DNA of 64,000 nucleotides from Chitinophaga eiseniae. Its GTDB lineage: Bacteria; Bacteroidota; Bacteroidia; Chitinophagales; Chitinophagaceae. The DNA lies in contig NZ_JABAHZ010000012.1 in the NCBI RefSeq assembly GCF_012641265.1, forward strand, positions 56,938-120,937, given 5' to 3'. Position 1 is the first letter of the stretch, and each line of letters begins with the position of its first letter. A model generated the notes under the pieces. That model saw nothing but the letters and a program-made list of their open reading frames with translations, had not been told where the DNA came from and ran no database searches. Position numbers and translations under genes: made by a program. Below, piece after piece: positions 35,751 through 44,905 of the stretch.

Positions 35751-36710
35751 CTATACCCTATATGATTTCAGCACATTCATCACCCAGGACTTGCCCCATT
35801 GATCCACCTGCTCTTCTGTCCACAGGTAAGGGAAGAATATCCTTTTCTGGAATCTCGGAGGAAGGTATTTCTGCCAGTTGGTGCCACCGGTAGCGGCAAT
35901 GTCTACCGGGTCGCGTTCCAGGTAACGAACGGCGGATTTATAGTGTGACAGCGGCCATTCTACATTCACAAATAAATCCAGCTTCCGGAGCTCTTCTTCT
36001 ACGGATTCCATGTTTTCACCACGTTGACGCAGCGACCGGTACAAGGCAGAGAAGTTGGTATGCACATTGTCTTCTGCGAGTTGCAGGAACTGCGCTGCAT
36101 ATTTGGCGATAAACTGTTGCAGCGTGAGGGTTTGCTTGCCGGTAGATAATTCAGAGGCGCCGGACTTCCAGTAAATATGTTCAAACTTTTCCTTGATAGT
36201 AGCGTGCTTCAACTCCTCCCGTTTGGCCAGGCTTACCAACTGTGTGAAATCGGTGGCATAAATTTCTATCATACGGTATTGCCCGGACTGGAAGCCACTG
36301 GCAGGAAGCAGTGACATCCTGAATTTCAGGAACTGTTCTTTGTCCATACCATCTACCATGATATCAAAAGAGGATACCAGGGCAGTGAAGTAAGCGTTGA
36401 TCCGCTTTAGCTTTGTGGCAAAAATATCGGCTGTCAGTGAAGCATTGCCGGCTATTTGTTTGCACTCATGCAAGGTGAGTTTAAAATACAGCTCGGTGAT
36501 CTGGTGGTACATGATAAAGATTTCCTCATCGGGGTAGGAAGTCTTTGGATGTTGCAGACTCAGTAAAGTATCCAGGTGTATGTAATCCCAATAGGTAAGG
36601 TAATCCGCGTAGAGCAGACCGTCGAGATACGCGTTGAGATCCTGCCCCATAGCAGCATATTTCTCCTGTAACCTCAATAATCTATCTTTAATTTCCGGTG
36701 TTATTTCCAT
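35751..36710 (-). CDS. kynA: tryptophan 2,3-dioxygenase family protein
   Basis: Heme enzyme opening the indole ring of tryptophan to N-formylkynurenine. 319 residues. The family block DEEIFIMYHQITELYFKLTLHE is at about 60-80. The proximal heme ligand is likely the His of WPLSHYKSAVRYL near 255, in the same position as in the human enzyme, but the following GTGGSSG-type loop is diverged (VDIAATGGTNWQKYLPP). It is the second gene of a two-gene operon, 7 bp after kynureninase. Confidence is slightly lowered by the divergent active-site loop. Confidence 0.85.
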   Translation of the reverse strand: MEITPEIKDRLLRLQEKYAAMGQDLNAYLDGLLYADYLTYWDYIHLDTLLSLQHPKTSYPDEEIFIMYHQITELYFKLTLHECKQIAGNASLTADIFATKLKRINAYFTALVSSFDIMVDGMDKEQFLKFRMSLLPASGFQSGQYRMIEIYATDFTQLVSLAKREELKHATIKEKFEHIYWKSGASELSTGKQTLTLQQFIAKYAAQFLQLAEDNVHTNFSALYRSLRQRGENMESVEEELRKLDLFVNVEWPLSHYKSAVRYLERDPVDIAATGGTNWQKYLPPRFQKRIFFPYLWTEEQVDQWGKSWVMNVLKSYRV

Positions 36711-36717
36711 CGCCTGC

Positions 36718-38016
36718 TTAGTTTCGGTGAGTGATGATTGTTTTGCTGATGGCCATTAAGCGCTCCCCTACCAGGAATACATCTTCAAAGCTATTGTACA
36801 GTGGTACGGGACTGAGTCTGATTAAATTGGGCTCGCGCCAGTCGCCCAAAACATGATGGGCCATTAAAGCATTAAATATTTCTTTGGCGTTATGCTTAGC
36901 CACAATAGATACCTGCGCTCCTCTGTCTTCAGCGGTAGCAGGTGTTATGATCTTAAACTGTTCGAACCCCAGCTGTTTATTTACTTCGTCGATGATATAG
37001 CACAGGTAGGCGGTGAGTTGTTCGCTCTTTTTTCTCAGCGGCTCAATGAAACCCGCTTTCTCAAAAATTTTCAGGGACGCATAATACAAGGCCATTGGAA
37101 TCACCTGGGTGCAGCTCACCTGCCAGCCATCGGCGCCGGCTTCCGGAATAAATCCTTTCTCCATCTTAAACCGTTGTTGCTCATTATAGCCCCACCAGCC
37201 GGCAAAGCGATGCAGGGACGTATCGGAGAAATGTTTTTCGTGTACAAATATCCCGCTGATACCACCGGGGCCTGCATTCTGATATTTGTAGGAGCACCAG
37301 CAGGCGAAGTCAATGTCCCAGTCGTGCAGTTTTAAAGGCACATTGCCCGCAGCATGCGCCAGGTCGAAGCCCACCACTGCGCCTGCGGCGTGTCCCGCCT
37401 GGGTAATGGCCGGCATATCGAACCATTGGCCGGTAAAGTAATTAATACCACCGAAGAGTACCAGTGCGATCTGGTCGCCGTTGTCAGCAATAGCAGCCAG
37501 GATATCTGCAGTTCTCAACGTGTTTTCCCCCGCTCCGGGCGCCACTTCTATAATCGCTTCCTTCGGATCGTACCCATGAAATCTTACCTGGCTTTCTATA
37601 GCATATTGGTCGGAGGGAAAGGCGCCGGCTTCCATGATGATTTTAAATCGCCCGGCTGAAGGCCGGTAAAAGCTCACCATCAGCAGGTGCAGGTTAACCG
37701 TCAACGTATTCATAGGGCATACCTCCGCGGCACTGGCGCCAACGATATTGCCCATTAACCATTTCAGCTCCTTATGATAATACATCCAGGGAGTATCTCC
37801 TTCAAACCATCCTTCTACGGCCATGTTTTCCCAGTTGTTGAGCTGTTGATCTACATAACTTCGCGCCATTTTAGGCTGTAAGCCCAACGAGTTACCGCAT
37901 AAGTAAATGAATGGTGTTCCATTTTGCTGTGGAAACAGGAATTCATTTCTGAACGCATGTAATGGGTCTTGCTGATCCAGGCTCTGCGCAAAAGCCCGCT
38001 GATTTTCAAAAAGCAT
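36718..38016 (-). CDS. kynU: kynureninase
   Basis: PLP enzyme cleaving kynurenine to anthranilate and alanine (or 3-hydroxykynurenine to 3-hydroxyanthranilate). 432 residues from the ATG at 38016; a GTG one codon upstream is also in frame. Lys244 in CWCSYKYQNAGPG is the PLP Schiff-base lysine; FIYLCGNSLGLQPK, MNTLTVNLHLLMVSFY and GFDLAHAAGN are all typical. First gene of the operon with tryptophan 2,3-dioxygenase. No kynurenine formamidase is seen in the window, so that step must be encoded elsewhere or be spontaneous. Confidence 0.93.
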   Translation of the reverse strand: MLFENQRAFAQSLDQQDPLHAFRNEFLFPQQNGTPFIYLCGNSLGLQPKMARSYVDQQLNNWENMAVEGWFEGDTPWMYYHKELKWLMGNIVGASAAEVCPMNTLTVNLHLLMVSFYRPSAGRFKIIMEAGAFPSDQYAIESQVRFHGYDPKEAIIEVAPGAGENTLRTADILAAIADNGDQIALVLFGGINYFTGQWFDMPAITQAGHAAGAVVGFDLAHAAGNVPLKLHDWDIDFACWCSYKYQNAGPGGISGIFVHEKHFSDTSLHRFAGWWGYNEQQRFKMEKGFIPEAGADGWQVSCTQVIPMALYYASLKIFEKAGFIEPLRKKSEQLTAYLCYIIDEVNKQLGFEQFKIITPATAEDRGAQVSIVAKHNAKEIFNALMAHHVLGDWREPNLIRLSPVPLYNSFEDVFLVGERLMAISKTIITHRN

Positions 38017-38384
38017 CACGTAAAAAATAATTTTAAATGGTCAGTGATTACCTCCATGTTGGTGTATCATGGCTGCGGTATATTGAAAAATAAAATGAGT
38101 GGTAAGTAGCAGAAAGGAATATCTGCTAATAGGAGGAACTCCTGCTAGGATGGCCTGTTAATAATATTTTTGAAAATATTTCCCATTGGTTGGAACAGGA
38201 AACAAAGCAAGGATAAATTGGGGAGATTGCCAAAAAAATGTTGGTATGAGGTATTAGTCGACACTATAAAGTAGGCAACATTAATTAACGATATGTTTAT
38301 CCAAAGATTAAACCGCCCAGCGTACTTTTAGTATATATTAATCTGTGTTTAGTATATCTTACACTGAGTTTATAACTATCGAAA
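38017..38384. other. gene-free divergent region
   Basis: 368 bp between kynU (leftward) and the phosphoesterase gene (rightward). AT-rich, with two small dyads (AGGAGGAACTCCT near 38131 and AATATTTTTGAAAATATT near 38163). I find no convincing -7 element for either gene and no small ORF worth calling. Confidence 0.5.
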
Positions 38385-40976
38385 ATGAATACAGGACCAC
38401 ATTTTTTTCTAAAAACTACTGCTGTTTGCCTTCTATTGGCTGCGCAAAGCTTACAGGCGCAGGTATCAGATCCTCCGGAGAAACATAAGGATATCAGGAA
38501 GCCGGTAGATACTTCCTGGCACCAGTCATTGGCAGGTGACAGACTATTGCCAAACGGACAAATACTAACGCCGGCGGGGCAAGGAATCAATTTAGCAGAG
38601 GGGACCCGGGTACTAAACCTGGAATGCGCTCACCAGCAAAATGTGCTCATTGCAAAAACCAACAGGCGCCTGGCCTTTATTGATGCCCGCGAATATAACA
38701 TACTTAAATATTACGACTACCCCAATAAGGAATCGGGCTCTATGAATGGCCTGGCAGTGGGCGAGAACGACTCTACTATCTATTTTACCGGGCTGCAAAA
38801 AAATTTATATGTAGGAAATGTGAGCCCTTCGGGAACGTTTACACTGACAAATACCATCGATCTATCTGTTAATAACAAAAGTACTAATCCTTTGGGTATT
38901 GGGTTATGTCCCAACAACATTGCGTTTGTAGCCCTGGCCATCACTAACGAGATTGCTGTAGTGGATCTTCCCAAAGGCAAGTTATTAAGCAGGATACCTG
39001 TGGGCGTTTGTCCTTATGCCGTTGTTATCAGTAAAGATAAAAAGCTGGCTTTCGTCAGTAATTTCGGAGGACCGCATGCTAAAAAAGGTGACAGAACAGA
39101 AAAATCGGCCGGAACAGACGTGGCGGTAGATGACCGGTCGGTAGCGCTACGCGGCTCTGTTACCGTTATTGATATTCAGTCAAGGAAAAAGATCACCGAT
39201 ATCGCCACCCGTATTCACCCCGAGTCGATGGTATTATCGCCCGACGGCAAATCACTATATGTAACGGATGATAGTGGCGATGGCATTAGCGTGATAGATG
39301 TAAAGACCCTAAAAATCGTCAATACCATTAGCACCAAGCCGGATCCGTCTCTCCCCTATGGTAGCCTGACAACAGCGCTGGCATTCAGTGCTGATGGGAA
39401 AACATTATTGGCTTCCAATGCCGGCAACAACTCCATTGCGCTCATTGATCCGCATCACCCACAGAAAGCTCCTTATGGCTTTATTGCTGCCGGCGGCTTT
39501 CCTGGTACTATCTGCACTGAAGGAAATAATTTATTTATTGGCAACGTGACGGCATTGAAAGGGCAGGTGCAAAAAGTTAAACTCCCCGGCAATAAGGCGG
39601 AAGTTGAAGCCTATACTGCGGAGGCAAAGAAAGGATTTCACTTTATAGATTTATTGAGGGCACAGGCTGCCGCCAATTCAAATGCGAAGCCTAAGCCTAT
39701 TCCTGATAACCCGGGTGAACCGTCTTCTATCAAGCATGTAGTATATATCATTAAAGAGAATAAAAAATTTGACCAGGTACTGGGCGACATCGGCAAGGGT
39801 AACTGCGATCCTAAGCTCGTTGAATTTGGGAACGAGACAACACCCAATACCCACGCGCTGGCTAAGCAATTTGCGCTGCTGGATAATTATTACTGTAATG
39901 GCGTTAACTCCAGCGACGGCCACCAATGGGCTATCCAGGGGATTACTACTCCTTACCATGAAAAAGATTTCTCAAATGGGCATTGCGCCTACGATTTTGG
40001 AACAGATCCTCTCTCCTATGCCGGCTGTGGGTTTATCTGGAATCACCTGCTGCGCAAAGGCATTTCATTCCGGAACTTTGGAGAAACAGACCTCGCTGAA
40101 ATAACCAAGGGGAAAACCTGGACCGATGTATATAATGCCTGGAAAAATAAAAACGATTCCGCCCAGTATAAGTGTTCCTACGCCATGAAAAGCCTGGAAA
40201 AATACAGCGACCTGCGTTATCCCGGCTGGAACATGAATATTACAGACCAGGTCAGGGCCGATGCATTTATCAATGCACTGAAGGAATACGAAGCAGCAGG
40301 CAGCTTGCCCGAATTCCTGATCATCTATTTACCTAACGACCATACCAGCGGGTACGGCGAGGAAACACCGACTCCCCGCGCTTACGTAACAGATAACGAC
40401 TGGGCCACCGGCCGGGTGGTGGAAGCGCTTTCTAAAAGTTCTTTCTGGAAGGATATGGCCATATTCATCAATGAAGATGACCCCCAAAGTGGGACAGACC
40501 ACGTGGATGGGCACCGTTCATTTTGTTTGATTGCCAGTCCCTTTGTAAAGCATGATGCCACCATCAGTAACTTTTACAATCAATCATCTGTACTGCACAC
40601 CATCTGCCAGATATTTGGCGTGCAGCCCATGAACCAGTTGGTTGCAGCGGCCCCGTTAATGACCGCCTGCTTCCAGGAAACACCCGACTATACTGCATAT
40701 AACAGCCTGACGCCTACTATCGCGATCAATGAGATGAATCCCAGCAAGGATAAAATCAAAAGCAAAACCACCGCCAGGCTGGCGCCTATGACGCAGAAAA
40801 TGGATTTTTCCAAACCGGACCTCATTGATAGAGATGCCCTGTTGTTTAGTGAATACGTATGGTCAACGATACATGGCGATAAGCCGTTTCCGAAACAATA
40901 CTTCGGTGCGCATCAAAAAGGTTTAAAAGCCCTCGGCCTGAAAGTAGATGCTAAGCAGGATGATGATGACGATTGA
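38385..40976 (+). CDS. YncE-like beta-propeller fused to a phosphoesterase (PF04185) domain
   Basis: 863 residues. Signal peptide (1-24, SLQAQ). Residues about 60-400 form a seven-bladed propeller with YncE-type repeats such as VVISKDKKLAFVSNFGG, MVLSPDGKSLYVTDDSGDGISVIDVKTLKIV and ALAFSADGKTLLASNAGNNSIALIDP. Residues about 450-800 hold the phosphoesterase family domain (HVVYIIKENKKFDQVLGDIG, DNYYCNGVNSSDGHQWAIQG, FINEDDPQSGTDHVDGHRSF), an alkaline-phosphatase-superfamily fold with metal-binding Asp, Asn, Asp and His. Ends with an acidic DDDDD tail. Periplasmic or surface enzyme; substrate (phosphodiester or phospholipid) unknown. Confidence 0.88.
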   Translation: MNTGPHFFLKTTAVCLLLAAQSLQAQVSDPPEKHKDIRKPVDTSWHQSLAGDRLLPNGQILTPAGQGINLAEGTRVLNLECAHQQNVLIAKTNRRLAFIDAREYNILKYYDYPNKESGSMNGLAVGENDSTIYFTGLQKNLYVGNVSPSGTFTLTNTIDLSVNNKSTNPLGIGLCPNNIAFVALAITNEIAVVDLPKGKLLSRIPVGVCPYAVVISKDKKLAFVSNFGGPHAKKGDRTEKSAGTDVAVDDRSVALRGSVTVIDIQSRKKITDIATRIHPESMVLSPDGKSLYVTDDSGDGISVIDVKTLKIVNTISTKPDPSLPYGSLTTALAFSADGKTLLASNAGNNSIALIDPHHPQKAPYGFIAAGGFPGTICTEGNNLFIGNVTALKGQVQKVKLPGNKAEVEAYTAEAKKGFHFIDLLRAQAAANSNAKPKPIPDNPGEPSSIKHVVYIIKENKKFDQVLGDIGKGNCDPKLVEFGNETTPNTHALAKQFALLDNYYCNGVNSSDGHQWAIQGITTPYHEKDFSNGHCAYDFGTDPLSYAGCGFIWNHLLRKGISFRNFGETDLAEITKGKTWTDVYNAWKNKNDSAQYKCSYAMKSLEKYSDLRYPGWNMNITDQVRADAFINALKEYEAAGSLPEFLIIYLPNDHTSGYGEETPTPRAYVTDNDWATGRVVEALSKSSFWKDMAIFINEDDPQSGTDHVDGHRSFCLIASPFVKHDATISNFYNQSSVLHTICQIFGVQPMNQLVAAAPLMTACFQETPDYTAYNSLTPTIAINEMNPSKDKIKSKTTARLAPMTQKMDFSKPDLIDRDALLFSEYVWSTIHGDKPFPKQYFGAHQKGLKALGLKVDAKQDDDDD

Positions 40977-40991
40977 TGTTGAGATAAATAT

Positions 40992-41030
40992 ATCCCGTCC
41001 TGGAATGGTTTTGCTATTCCAGGACGGGAT
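40992..41030. terminator. 15-bp perfect hairpin between convergent genes
   Basis: ATCCCGTCCTGGAAT (40992-41006) pairs with ATTCCAGGACGGGAT (41016-41030). It lies 16 bp past the phosphoesterase stop and 10 bp before the 3' end of the small membrane protein. No T-run follows, but the stem is long enough to act on both strands. Confidence 0.6.
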
Positions 41031-41039
41031 CATTTCCGG

Positions 41040-41453
41040 CTATATAAGCATCAGAATATAGGCAACTATGAAACACACCCATGCCACACTAAGCATGATT
41101 AATACAACGCTAAGCCAATACTTCCACGCCACCCACACATAAAACCCTACCGTAAGTATCGTTAATAACAGTAAAAATTGACTGGACCTCAAAAAAACAA
41201 AACAGTTCAGCGCCAGGTAAAAGTTCCCGATTCCGATAAAAGCAGTACCGCTACTATGTGTGGCATTGAACCCTATCCATGATTTCCACATCATCAGTTT
41301 TTCTGAAATCAGTAGCGAAGAATCTCTCATTTCTTCTATCAGTTTTTCATTGCGGGGAAACAATTTATTGGTCCACAGCGTAGCGCGGAGGTGAGAAAGG
41401 CCCATCAGTCCAATAATGGCCGAACCTGTCTCCCAGAGATATTGAGCTATCAT
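41040..41453 (-). CDS. small membrane protein, LIC_13387-like
   Basis: 137 residues with four hydrophobic segments (about 5-20, 67-88, 92-112, 114-136). The N-terminal half contains LSHLRATLWTNKLFPRNEKLIEEMRDSSLLIS and MMWKSWIGFNATHSSGTAFIG, which resemble the LIC_13387 family; function unknown. It starts 3 bp after the stop of the upstream methyltransferase gene and is probably co-transcribed with it. Confidence 0.65.
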   Translation of the reverse strand: MIAQYLWETGSAIIGLMGLSHLRATLWTNKLFPRNEKLIEEMRDSSLLISEKLMMWKSWIGFNATHSSGTAFIGIGNFYLALNCFVFLRSSQFLLLLTILTVGFYVWVAWKYWLSVVLIMLSVAWVCFIVAYILMLI

Positions 41454-41456
41454 AGA

Positions 41457-42152
41457 TTAATATATTTTCTGTCCATAAATAAACAACACACTTCCCACCC
41501 GGTAACTTTGTACCTGTAGTTGTTCATTGTCAAATAGTGCCAGGTTTTGCCGTTCAGACAATACTTTCCCGAATTCACCGATGGTACGGAATAGCGACAT
41601 AAAAACACGGCCGATGATCTTCTCGCCCGTCATAGTGTAACAATAGAACCTTCCCCCCTTTTTTAACACCCGCAGGATTTCATTAACAAAATCCTGTTTG
41701 TTGTCAAAAAGGTGGATAGTTCCAAAGCTGCAAATGGTGTCGAAAGTATTGTTGGCAAAGGGCAGATCGAAGGCATCCCCCTGTAATAAACCGATATGAG
41801 AGGGCAAGACACCCTTTTCTCCCAAAAGCCTGGATTGAGCTATCTTCAACATTTCAAGTGATCTGTCGAAAAGCGTACAGTGATTGGAGGTAGTGCTGTA
41901 CAACATAGCTGTTTGCGCCAGGCCGCCACAACCGATGTCCAGCACTGTTCCCCGCGAATGCAGGATCGCCTCTGCAGCGAATCTTTGTAACTCCGCTCTA
42001 CTGCACCCCCAAATAGTCCGGTTAAACATTTCGGCGCCTACCAGGCGTTCATAATACTTTGCCTTGTTATCATACCTGGCTCCTTTAATATTCTTCAGAG
42101 ATGTATAAATTCCCTGGCCGTCTATCAACTTAAATTTATGTGAATAGCTCAT
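41457..42152 (-). CDS. class I SAM-dependent methyltransferase
   Basis: 231 residues from ATG 42152 (another start, 11 codons upstream, at 42185). AdoMet-binding fold: motif I VLDIGCGGLAQTAML (about 80), motif II CTLFDRSLEMLKIAQ, GDAFDLPFANNTFDTICSFGTIHLF and LRVLKKGGRFYCYT. The FNRTIWGCSRAELQRFA segment before motif I resembles ubiquinone/menaquinone-like and small-molecule methyltransferases. Substrate unknown. It probably belongs to the same transcript as the small membrane protein that starts 3 bp later, and lies 58 bp downstream of the Crp/Fnr-type gene. Confidence 0.83.
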   Translation of the reverse strand: MSYSHKFKLIDGQGIYTSLKNIKGARYDNKAKYYERLVGAEMFNRTIWGCSRAELQRFAAEAILHSRGTVLDIGCGGLAQTAMLYSTTSNHCTLFDRSLEMLKIAQSRLLGEKGVLPSHIGLLQGDAFDLPFANNTFDTICSFGTIHLFDNKQDFVNEILRVLKKGGRFYCYTMTGEKIIGRVFMSLFRTIGEFGKVLSERQNLALFDNEQLQVQSYRVGSVLFIYGQKIY

Positions 42153-42210
42153 CACCCTTGTTGTTCCGGCAAAATTAGCGGACAACCTGCTCCCGAAAAA
42201 TGAACCTGGG

Positions 42211-42780
42211 TTAAGAAATGCGTTTCCGGATCCTGCTTAGTGCCTGGGGTGTAACACCGATGTAGGATGCCAGGTATTTCAGAGGAACCTGCTGTAATAA
42301 GTGAGGGGCTTTATGAAAGAGGTCGAGGTAACGCTCTTCAGCGGATTTTAAAAGAAAGGAAAGCTCCCTTTCCGATTTTAGTAAAAGCAGCTGTTCAGTA
42401 GCCAGCCGCCCTATTCTTTCCACGATCTTTAACCGGCTGTACATCTCCTGCAAATCATCGTAATGAATACGCCAGAGCGTCGTTTCAGTCAGTGTTTCAC
42501 CATAATAGAGGGAAGGGTTACGGGTATAAAAAGAACTGAAGACAGTCATAAACCAGCCTTCAAATGAAAAACCGATAGTAGTATCGTTGCCTTCTTGGTC
42601 TTCTATATAAAAGCGCAGCAATCCCCGGTCAACAAATGTCAGGTAGTTTTCTGTTTCTCCGGCTTTCAGGTAAAAGGTTTTCGCAGGGTAAATTTTCTGC
42701 TCAAAACGGGAAGAAAAAAGAAGCCAGTCTTCGTCAGAGATACCTACCTGTTTTTTCAGGAATTGATGCATGAGTTGCAT
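42211..42780 (-). CDS. Crp/Fnr-family transcriptional regulator
   Basis: 189 residues from ATG 42780 (ATG 42771 is equally plausible). Cyclic-nucleotide-binding-like N-terminal domain (KTFYLKAGETENYLTFVDRGLLRFYIEDQEGNDTTIGFSFEGWF, about 30-75) and a short winged helix at the C-terminus (LKYLASYIGVTPQALSRIRKRI), typical of the Bacteroidota branch. The frame stays open to 42891, but that extension would run through the terminator hairpin of the upstream susCD operon (42851-42882), so the shorter start is correct. Likely controls the two genes downstream or the neighbouring redox genes. Confidence 0.85.
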   Translation of the reverse strand: MQLMHQFLKKQVGISDEDWLLFSSRFEQKIYPAKTFYLKAGETENYLTFVDRGLLRFYIEDQEGNDTTIGFSFEGWFMTVFSSFYTRNPSLYYGETLTETTLWRIHYDDLQEMYSRLKIVERIGRLATEQLLLLKSERELSFLLKSAEERYLDLFHKAPHLLQQVPLKYLASYIGVTPQALSRIRKRIS

Positions 42781-42846
42781 AGTATGCCATATTGTACGGT
42801 GAAGGTAAGCGCTAAAATTCGGACGAACTAATTCTGGGAAGTATCC

Positions 42847-42882
42847 TAAAACAATAAAGCCGCCCAAAGGCGGCCTTATTGT
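42847..42882 (-). terminator. intrinsic terminator of the third susCD operon
   Basis: Read on the minus strand, ACAATAAGGCCGCC is followed by a TTTG loop and its complement, then TTTTAGG. The stem spans 42851-42882 with one mismatch, 33 bp past the susD stop. It also excludes the long upstream start of the Crp/Fnr gene. Confidence 0.8.
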
Positions 42883-42914
42883 TGTCTTCACTTTTCTACT
42901 AAATCACTACCATT

Positions 42915-44894
42915 CTATTCTAATACATTCTTCCATTTGGTAGTACGGCCGGTAAACCATACCGGAAGATCTGGATTATTAGAAGGACTAATAATTGACC
43001 AACCTTCCGGATCCGCAGCCTGAATGCTACTTGGATAAGTCATTCTTTCTTTCCACTTGAATGTTTCATAAATGGAAGCCGGATTGGTACCCAGGTATTT
43101 AATTAACCTGCGGGCAGCAGTATAGGGCACTTCAAAGTTCAGCATATTGTAATGCAGCTGAAGCTGGTTGAAAATTGCCTGAACCTTCTGTGTGCTTGAC
43201 ATGGCATCAAATTTCTGCGCTGCATTCTCTGCATAAACGCTTGCATTATATTCCATGGCTGGCTTCGCATTGATTCTTGCATCATCCATGGTTGTTGGCA
43301 TGGCTGGTAAAGTTGTCTTGGAATATTGATTTGAGTTATTCAGGTCATACCAATATTTGCAGGACAGGATAATCGCATTCTTATAGTGGTCGCGGGCAGC
43401 ACCATTCAGCTGACCGAAACCTCTTACTGCTGCTTCAGCCAGTGAAAGCTCGGTTTCAACCGCATGGATGGTTGGATATTTTAGGGCAAAGTTGAATTCC
43501 GGGCGAACATTGTACTCAGCCACCAGGTTGCTTGCTGTACCTACGTTTCCATCATTGTCATCGCCATTGGCAACGGCGCTGCGAAGTGCACTTAACAGGA
43601 ATGCCTCCCGTTTACTCAGATCTGCCTTTGACGCTGCATCCAATTGGATGGACTTATTTACGCCGTAGTTGAAGGTTGTTTTGGAAATATCGGTCAAAAT
43701 AGGATCGTTGATATATAAGCCACGCAAAACTTTATTTAAATAACTATTTGGATCCGTATTACCATCCCATTTTGTATCAGCCCCCAGGTATCTGCCACTC
43801 CAGTCCGGAGCGAAGATATAAGCAACACGTGGATCAACAGTACCATCCACTAACCCTGCTGCGGAATTTTCACCACTAAAATAGGATAACGTTTGTCCGT
43901 TTACCACTTTACTGCCTACGGTTGGCTGGCAATTCATCACATCCTGCAGGAATTTCTTCCCGGCACGGAAATCAAGCCCCCTTTCTCTGAACGAACGTGT
44001 AATACCTAATTCATTACAAATACGGTTCAGTGCAATAACAGCGATGTCCGCCACACCAGCCACGTCATTATAGTCGCTCATTAAAGGCTTGCCCTGCAAC
44101 TCGGTCAGCACCTGCCGGGTAAGCGTAGGAGTAACTTCGCTTACATTCATCGCACAACGCAATCTTAATGAATTAATATATTTACGCCATTTCAGGATAT
44201 TTCCTCCAAAAAGGACATCTTGTTGGTTGAATGCGGCCTGCTGGGTAGGAGTCAGCGTTAGCGTTGACAATGCGTCGTCGGCAGCTTTAAAATCACTGAT
44301 TATTTTCGGATAGATATCAGCTTGGCCCAGGTATTTCGCTTTAACGCCATCTAGTCCGCCTGCTGATCCTGTTTCTATATACGGAACCTTATCGTACATG
44401 TCGGTTGCTCTCTGGTAAGCATAACCTTTTAAAACATGCATTAAGGTGATGTACAGGCTATCTAAATTGGTCCGTTTAGCTTGGGGTGTGTTATTGTATT
44501 CACGTTGCGCCCAGAGTATAGGCGTAATCCATTGCGTATTAACAAAGTTAAAAATAGACTCGTTAAAACCGCCGGTACCCCAGTCATGCTCCACATCATG
44601 GAGCGTGTAAGCGCCCCCTTCAGTAGTGGTGTTATAAATCTGGATGGCACTTGCCATAGTCCTCCCTCCACTTCTTACCTGGTGGTAAACGGAACCATAG
44701 TCACCACTCAGAAAGAATCCCTGGGTTAGCTGAGAGGTGAAAAATCCGGAGATAACGCTTACCCCTGACTTATCAGCCATGTCTTTCGAATATCCATCAG
44801 GATTCTGGTATAAATCCTCCAGCTTCTTCTTACATGCTACAGAAGACAGTAACAACGTAAGTACGAAAAATGATTTTAATTTGTTGTATTTCAT
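42915..44894 (-). CDS. SusD/RagB family lipoprotein (SusD-like_2 branch)
   Basis: 659 residues, longer than the usual ~500-550. Lipoprotein signal ends SSVACKKK with Cys21. The SusD-like_2 features are ITPILWAQREYNNTPQAKRTNLD, HVLKGYAYQRATDMYDKVPYIETG, LFGGNILKWRKYINSLRLRCAMNV and HAVETELSLAEAAVRGFGQLNG. Follows susC by 11 bp. It binds the same unknown substrate as its SusC partner at the cell surface. Confidence 0.9.
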   Translation of the reverse strand: MKYNKLKSFFVLTLLLSSVACKKKLEDLYQNPDGYSKDMADKSGVSVISGFFTSQLTQGFFLSGDYGSVYHQVRSGGRTMASAIQIYNTTTEGGAYTLHDVEHDWGTGGFNESIFNFVNTQWITPILWAQREYNNTPQAKRTNLDSLYITLMHVLKGYAYQRATDMYDKVPYIETGSAGGLDGVKAKYLGQADIYPKIISDFKAADDALSTLTLTPTQQAAFNQQDVLFGGNILKWRKYINSLRLRCAMNVSEVTPTLTRQVLTELQGKPLMSDYNDVAGVADIAVIALNRICNELGITRSFRERGLDFRAGKKFLQDVMNCQPTVGSKVVNGQTLSYFSGENSAAGLVDGTVDPRVAYIFAPDWSGRYLGADTKWDGNTDPNSYLNKVLRGLYINDPILTDISKTTFNYGVNKSIQLDAASKADLSKREAFLLSALRSAVANGDDNDGNVGTASNLVAEYNVRPEFNFALKYPTIHAVETELSLAEAAVRGFGQLNGAARDHYKNAIILSCKYWYDLNNSNQYSKTTLPAMPTTMDDARINAKPAMEYNASVYAENAAQKFDAMSSTQKVQAIFNQLQLHYNMLNFEVPYTAARRLIKYLGTNPASIYETFKWKERMTYPSSIQAADPEGWSIISPSNNPDLPVWFTGRTTKWKNVLE

Positions 44895-44905
44895 CTTAGT
44901 TGTTT

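Noticed and set aside
42781..42891. Upstream extension of the Crp/Fnr regulator
   Set aside because: Runs through the terminator hairpin of the upstream susCD operon.
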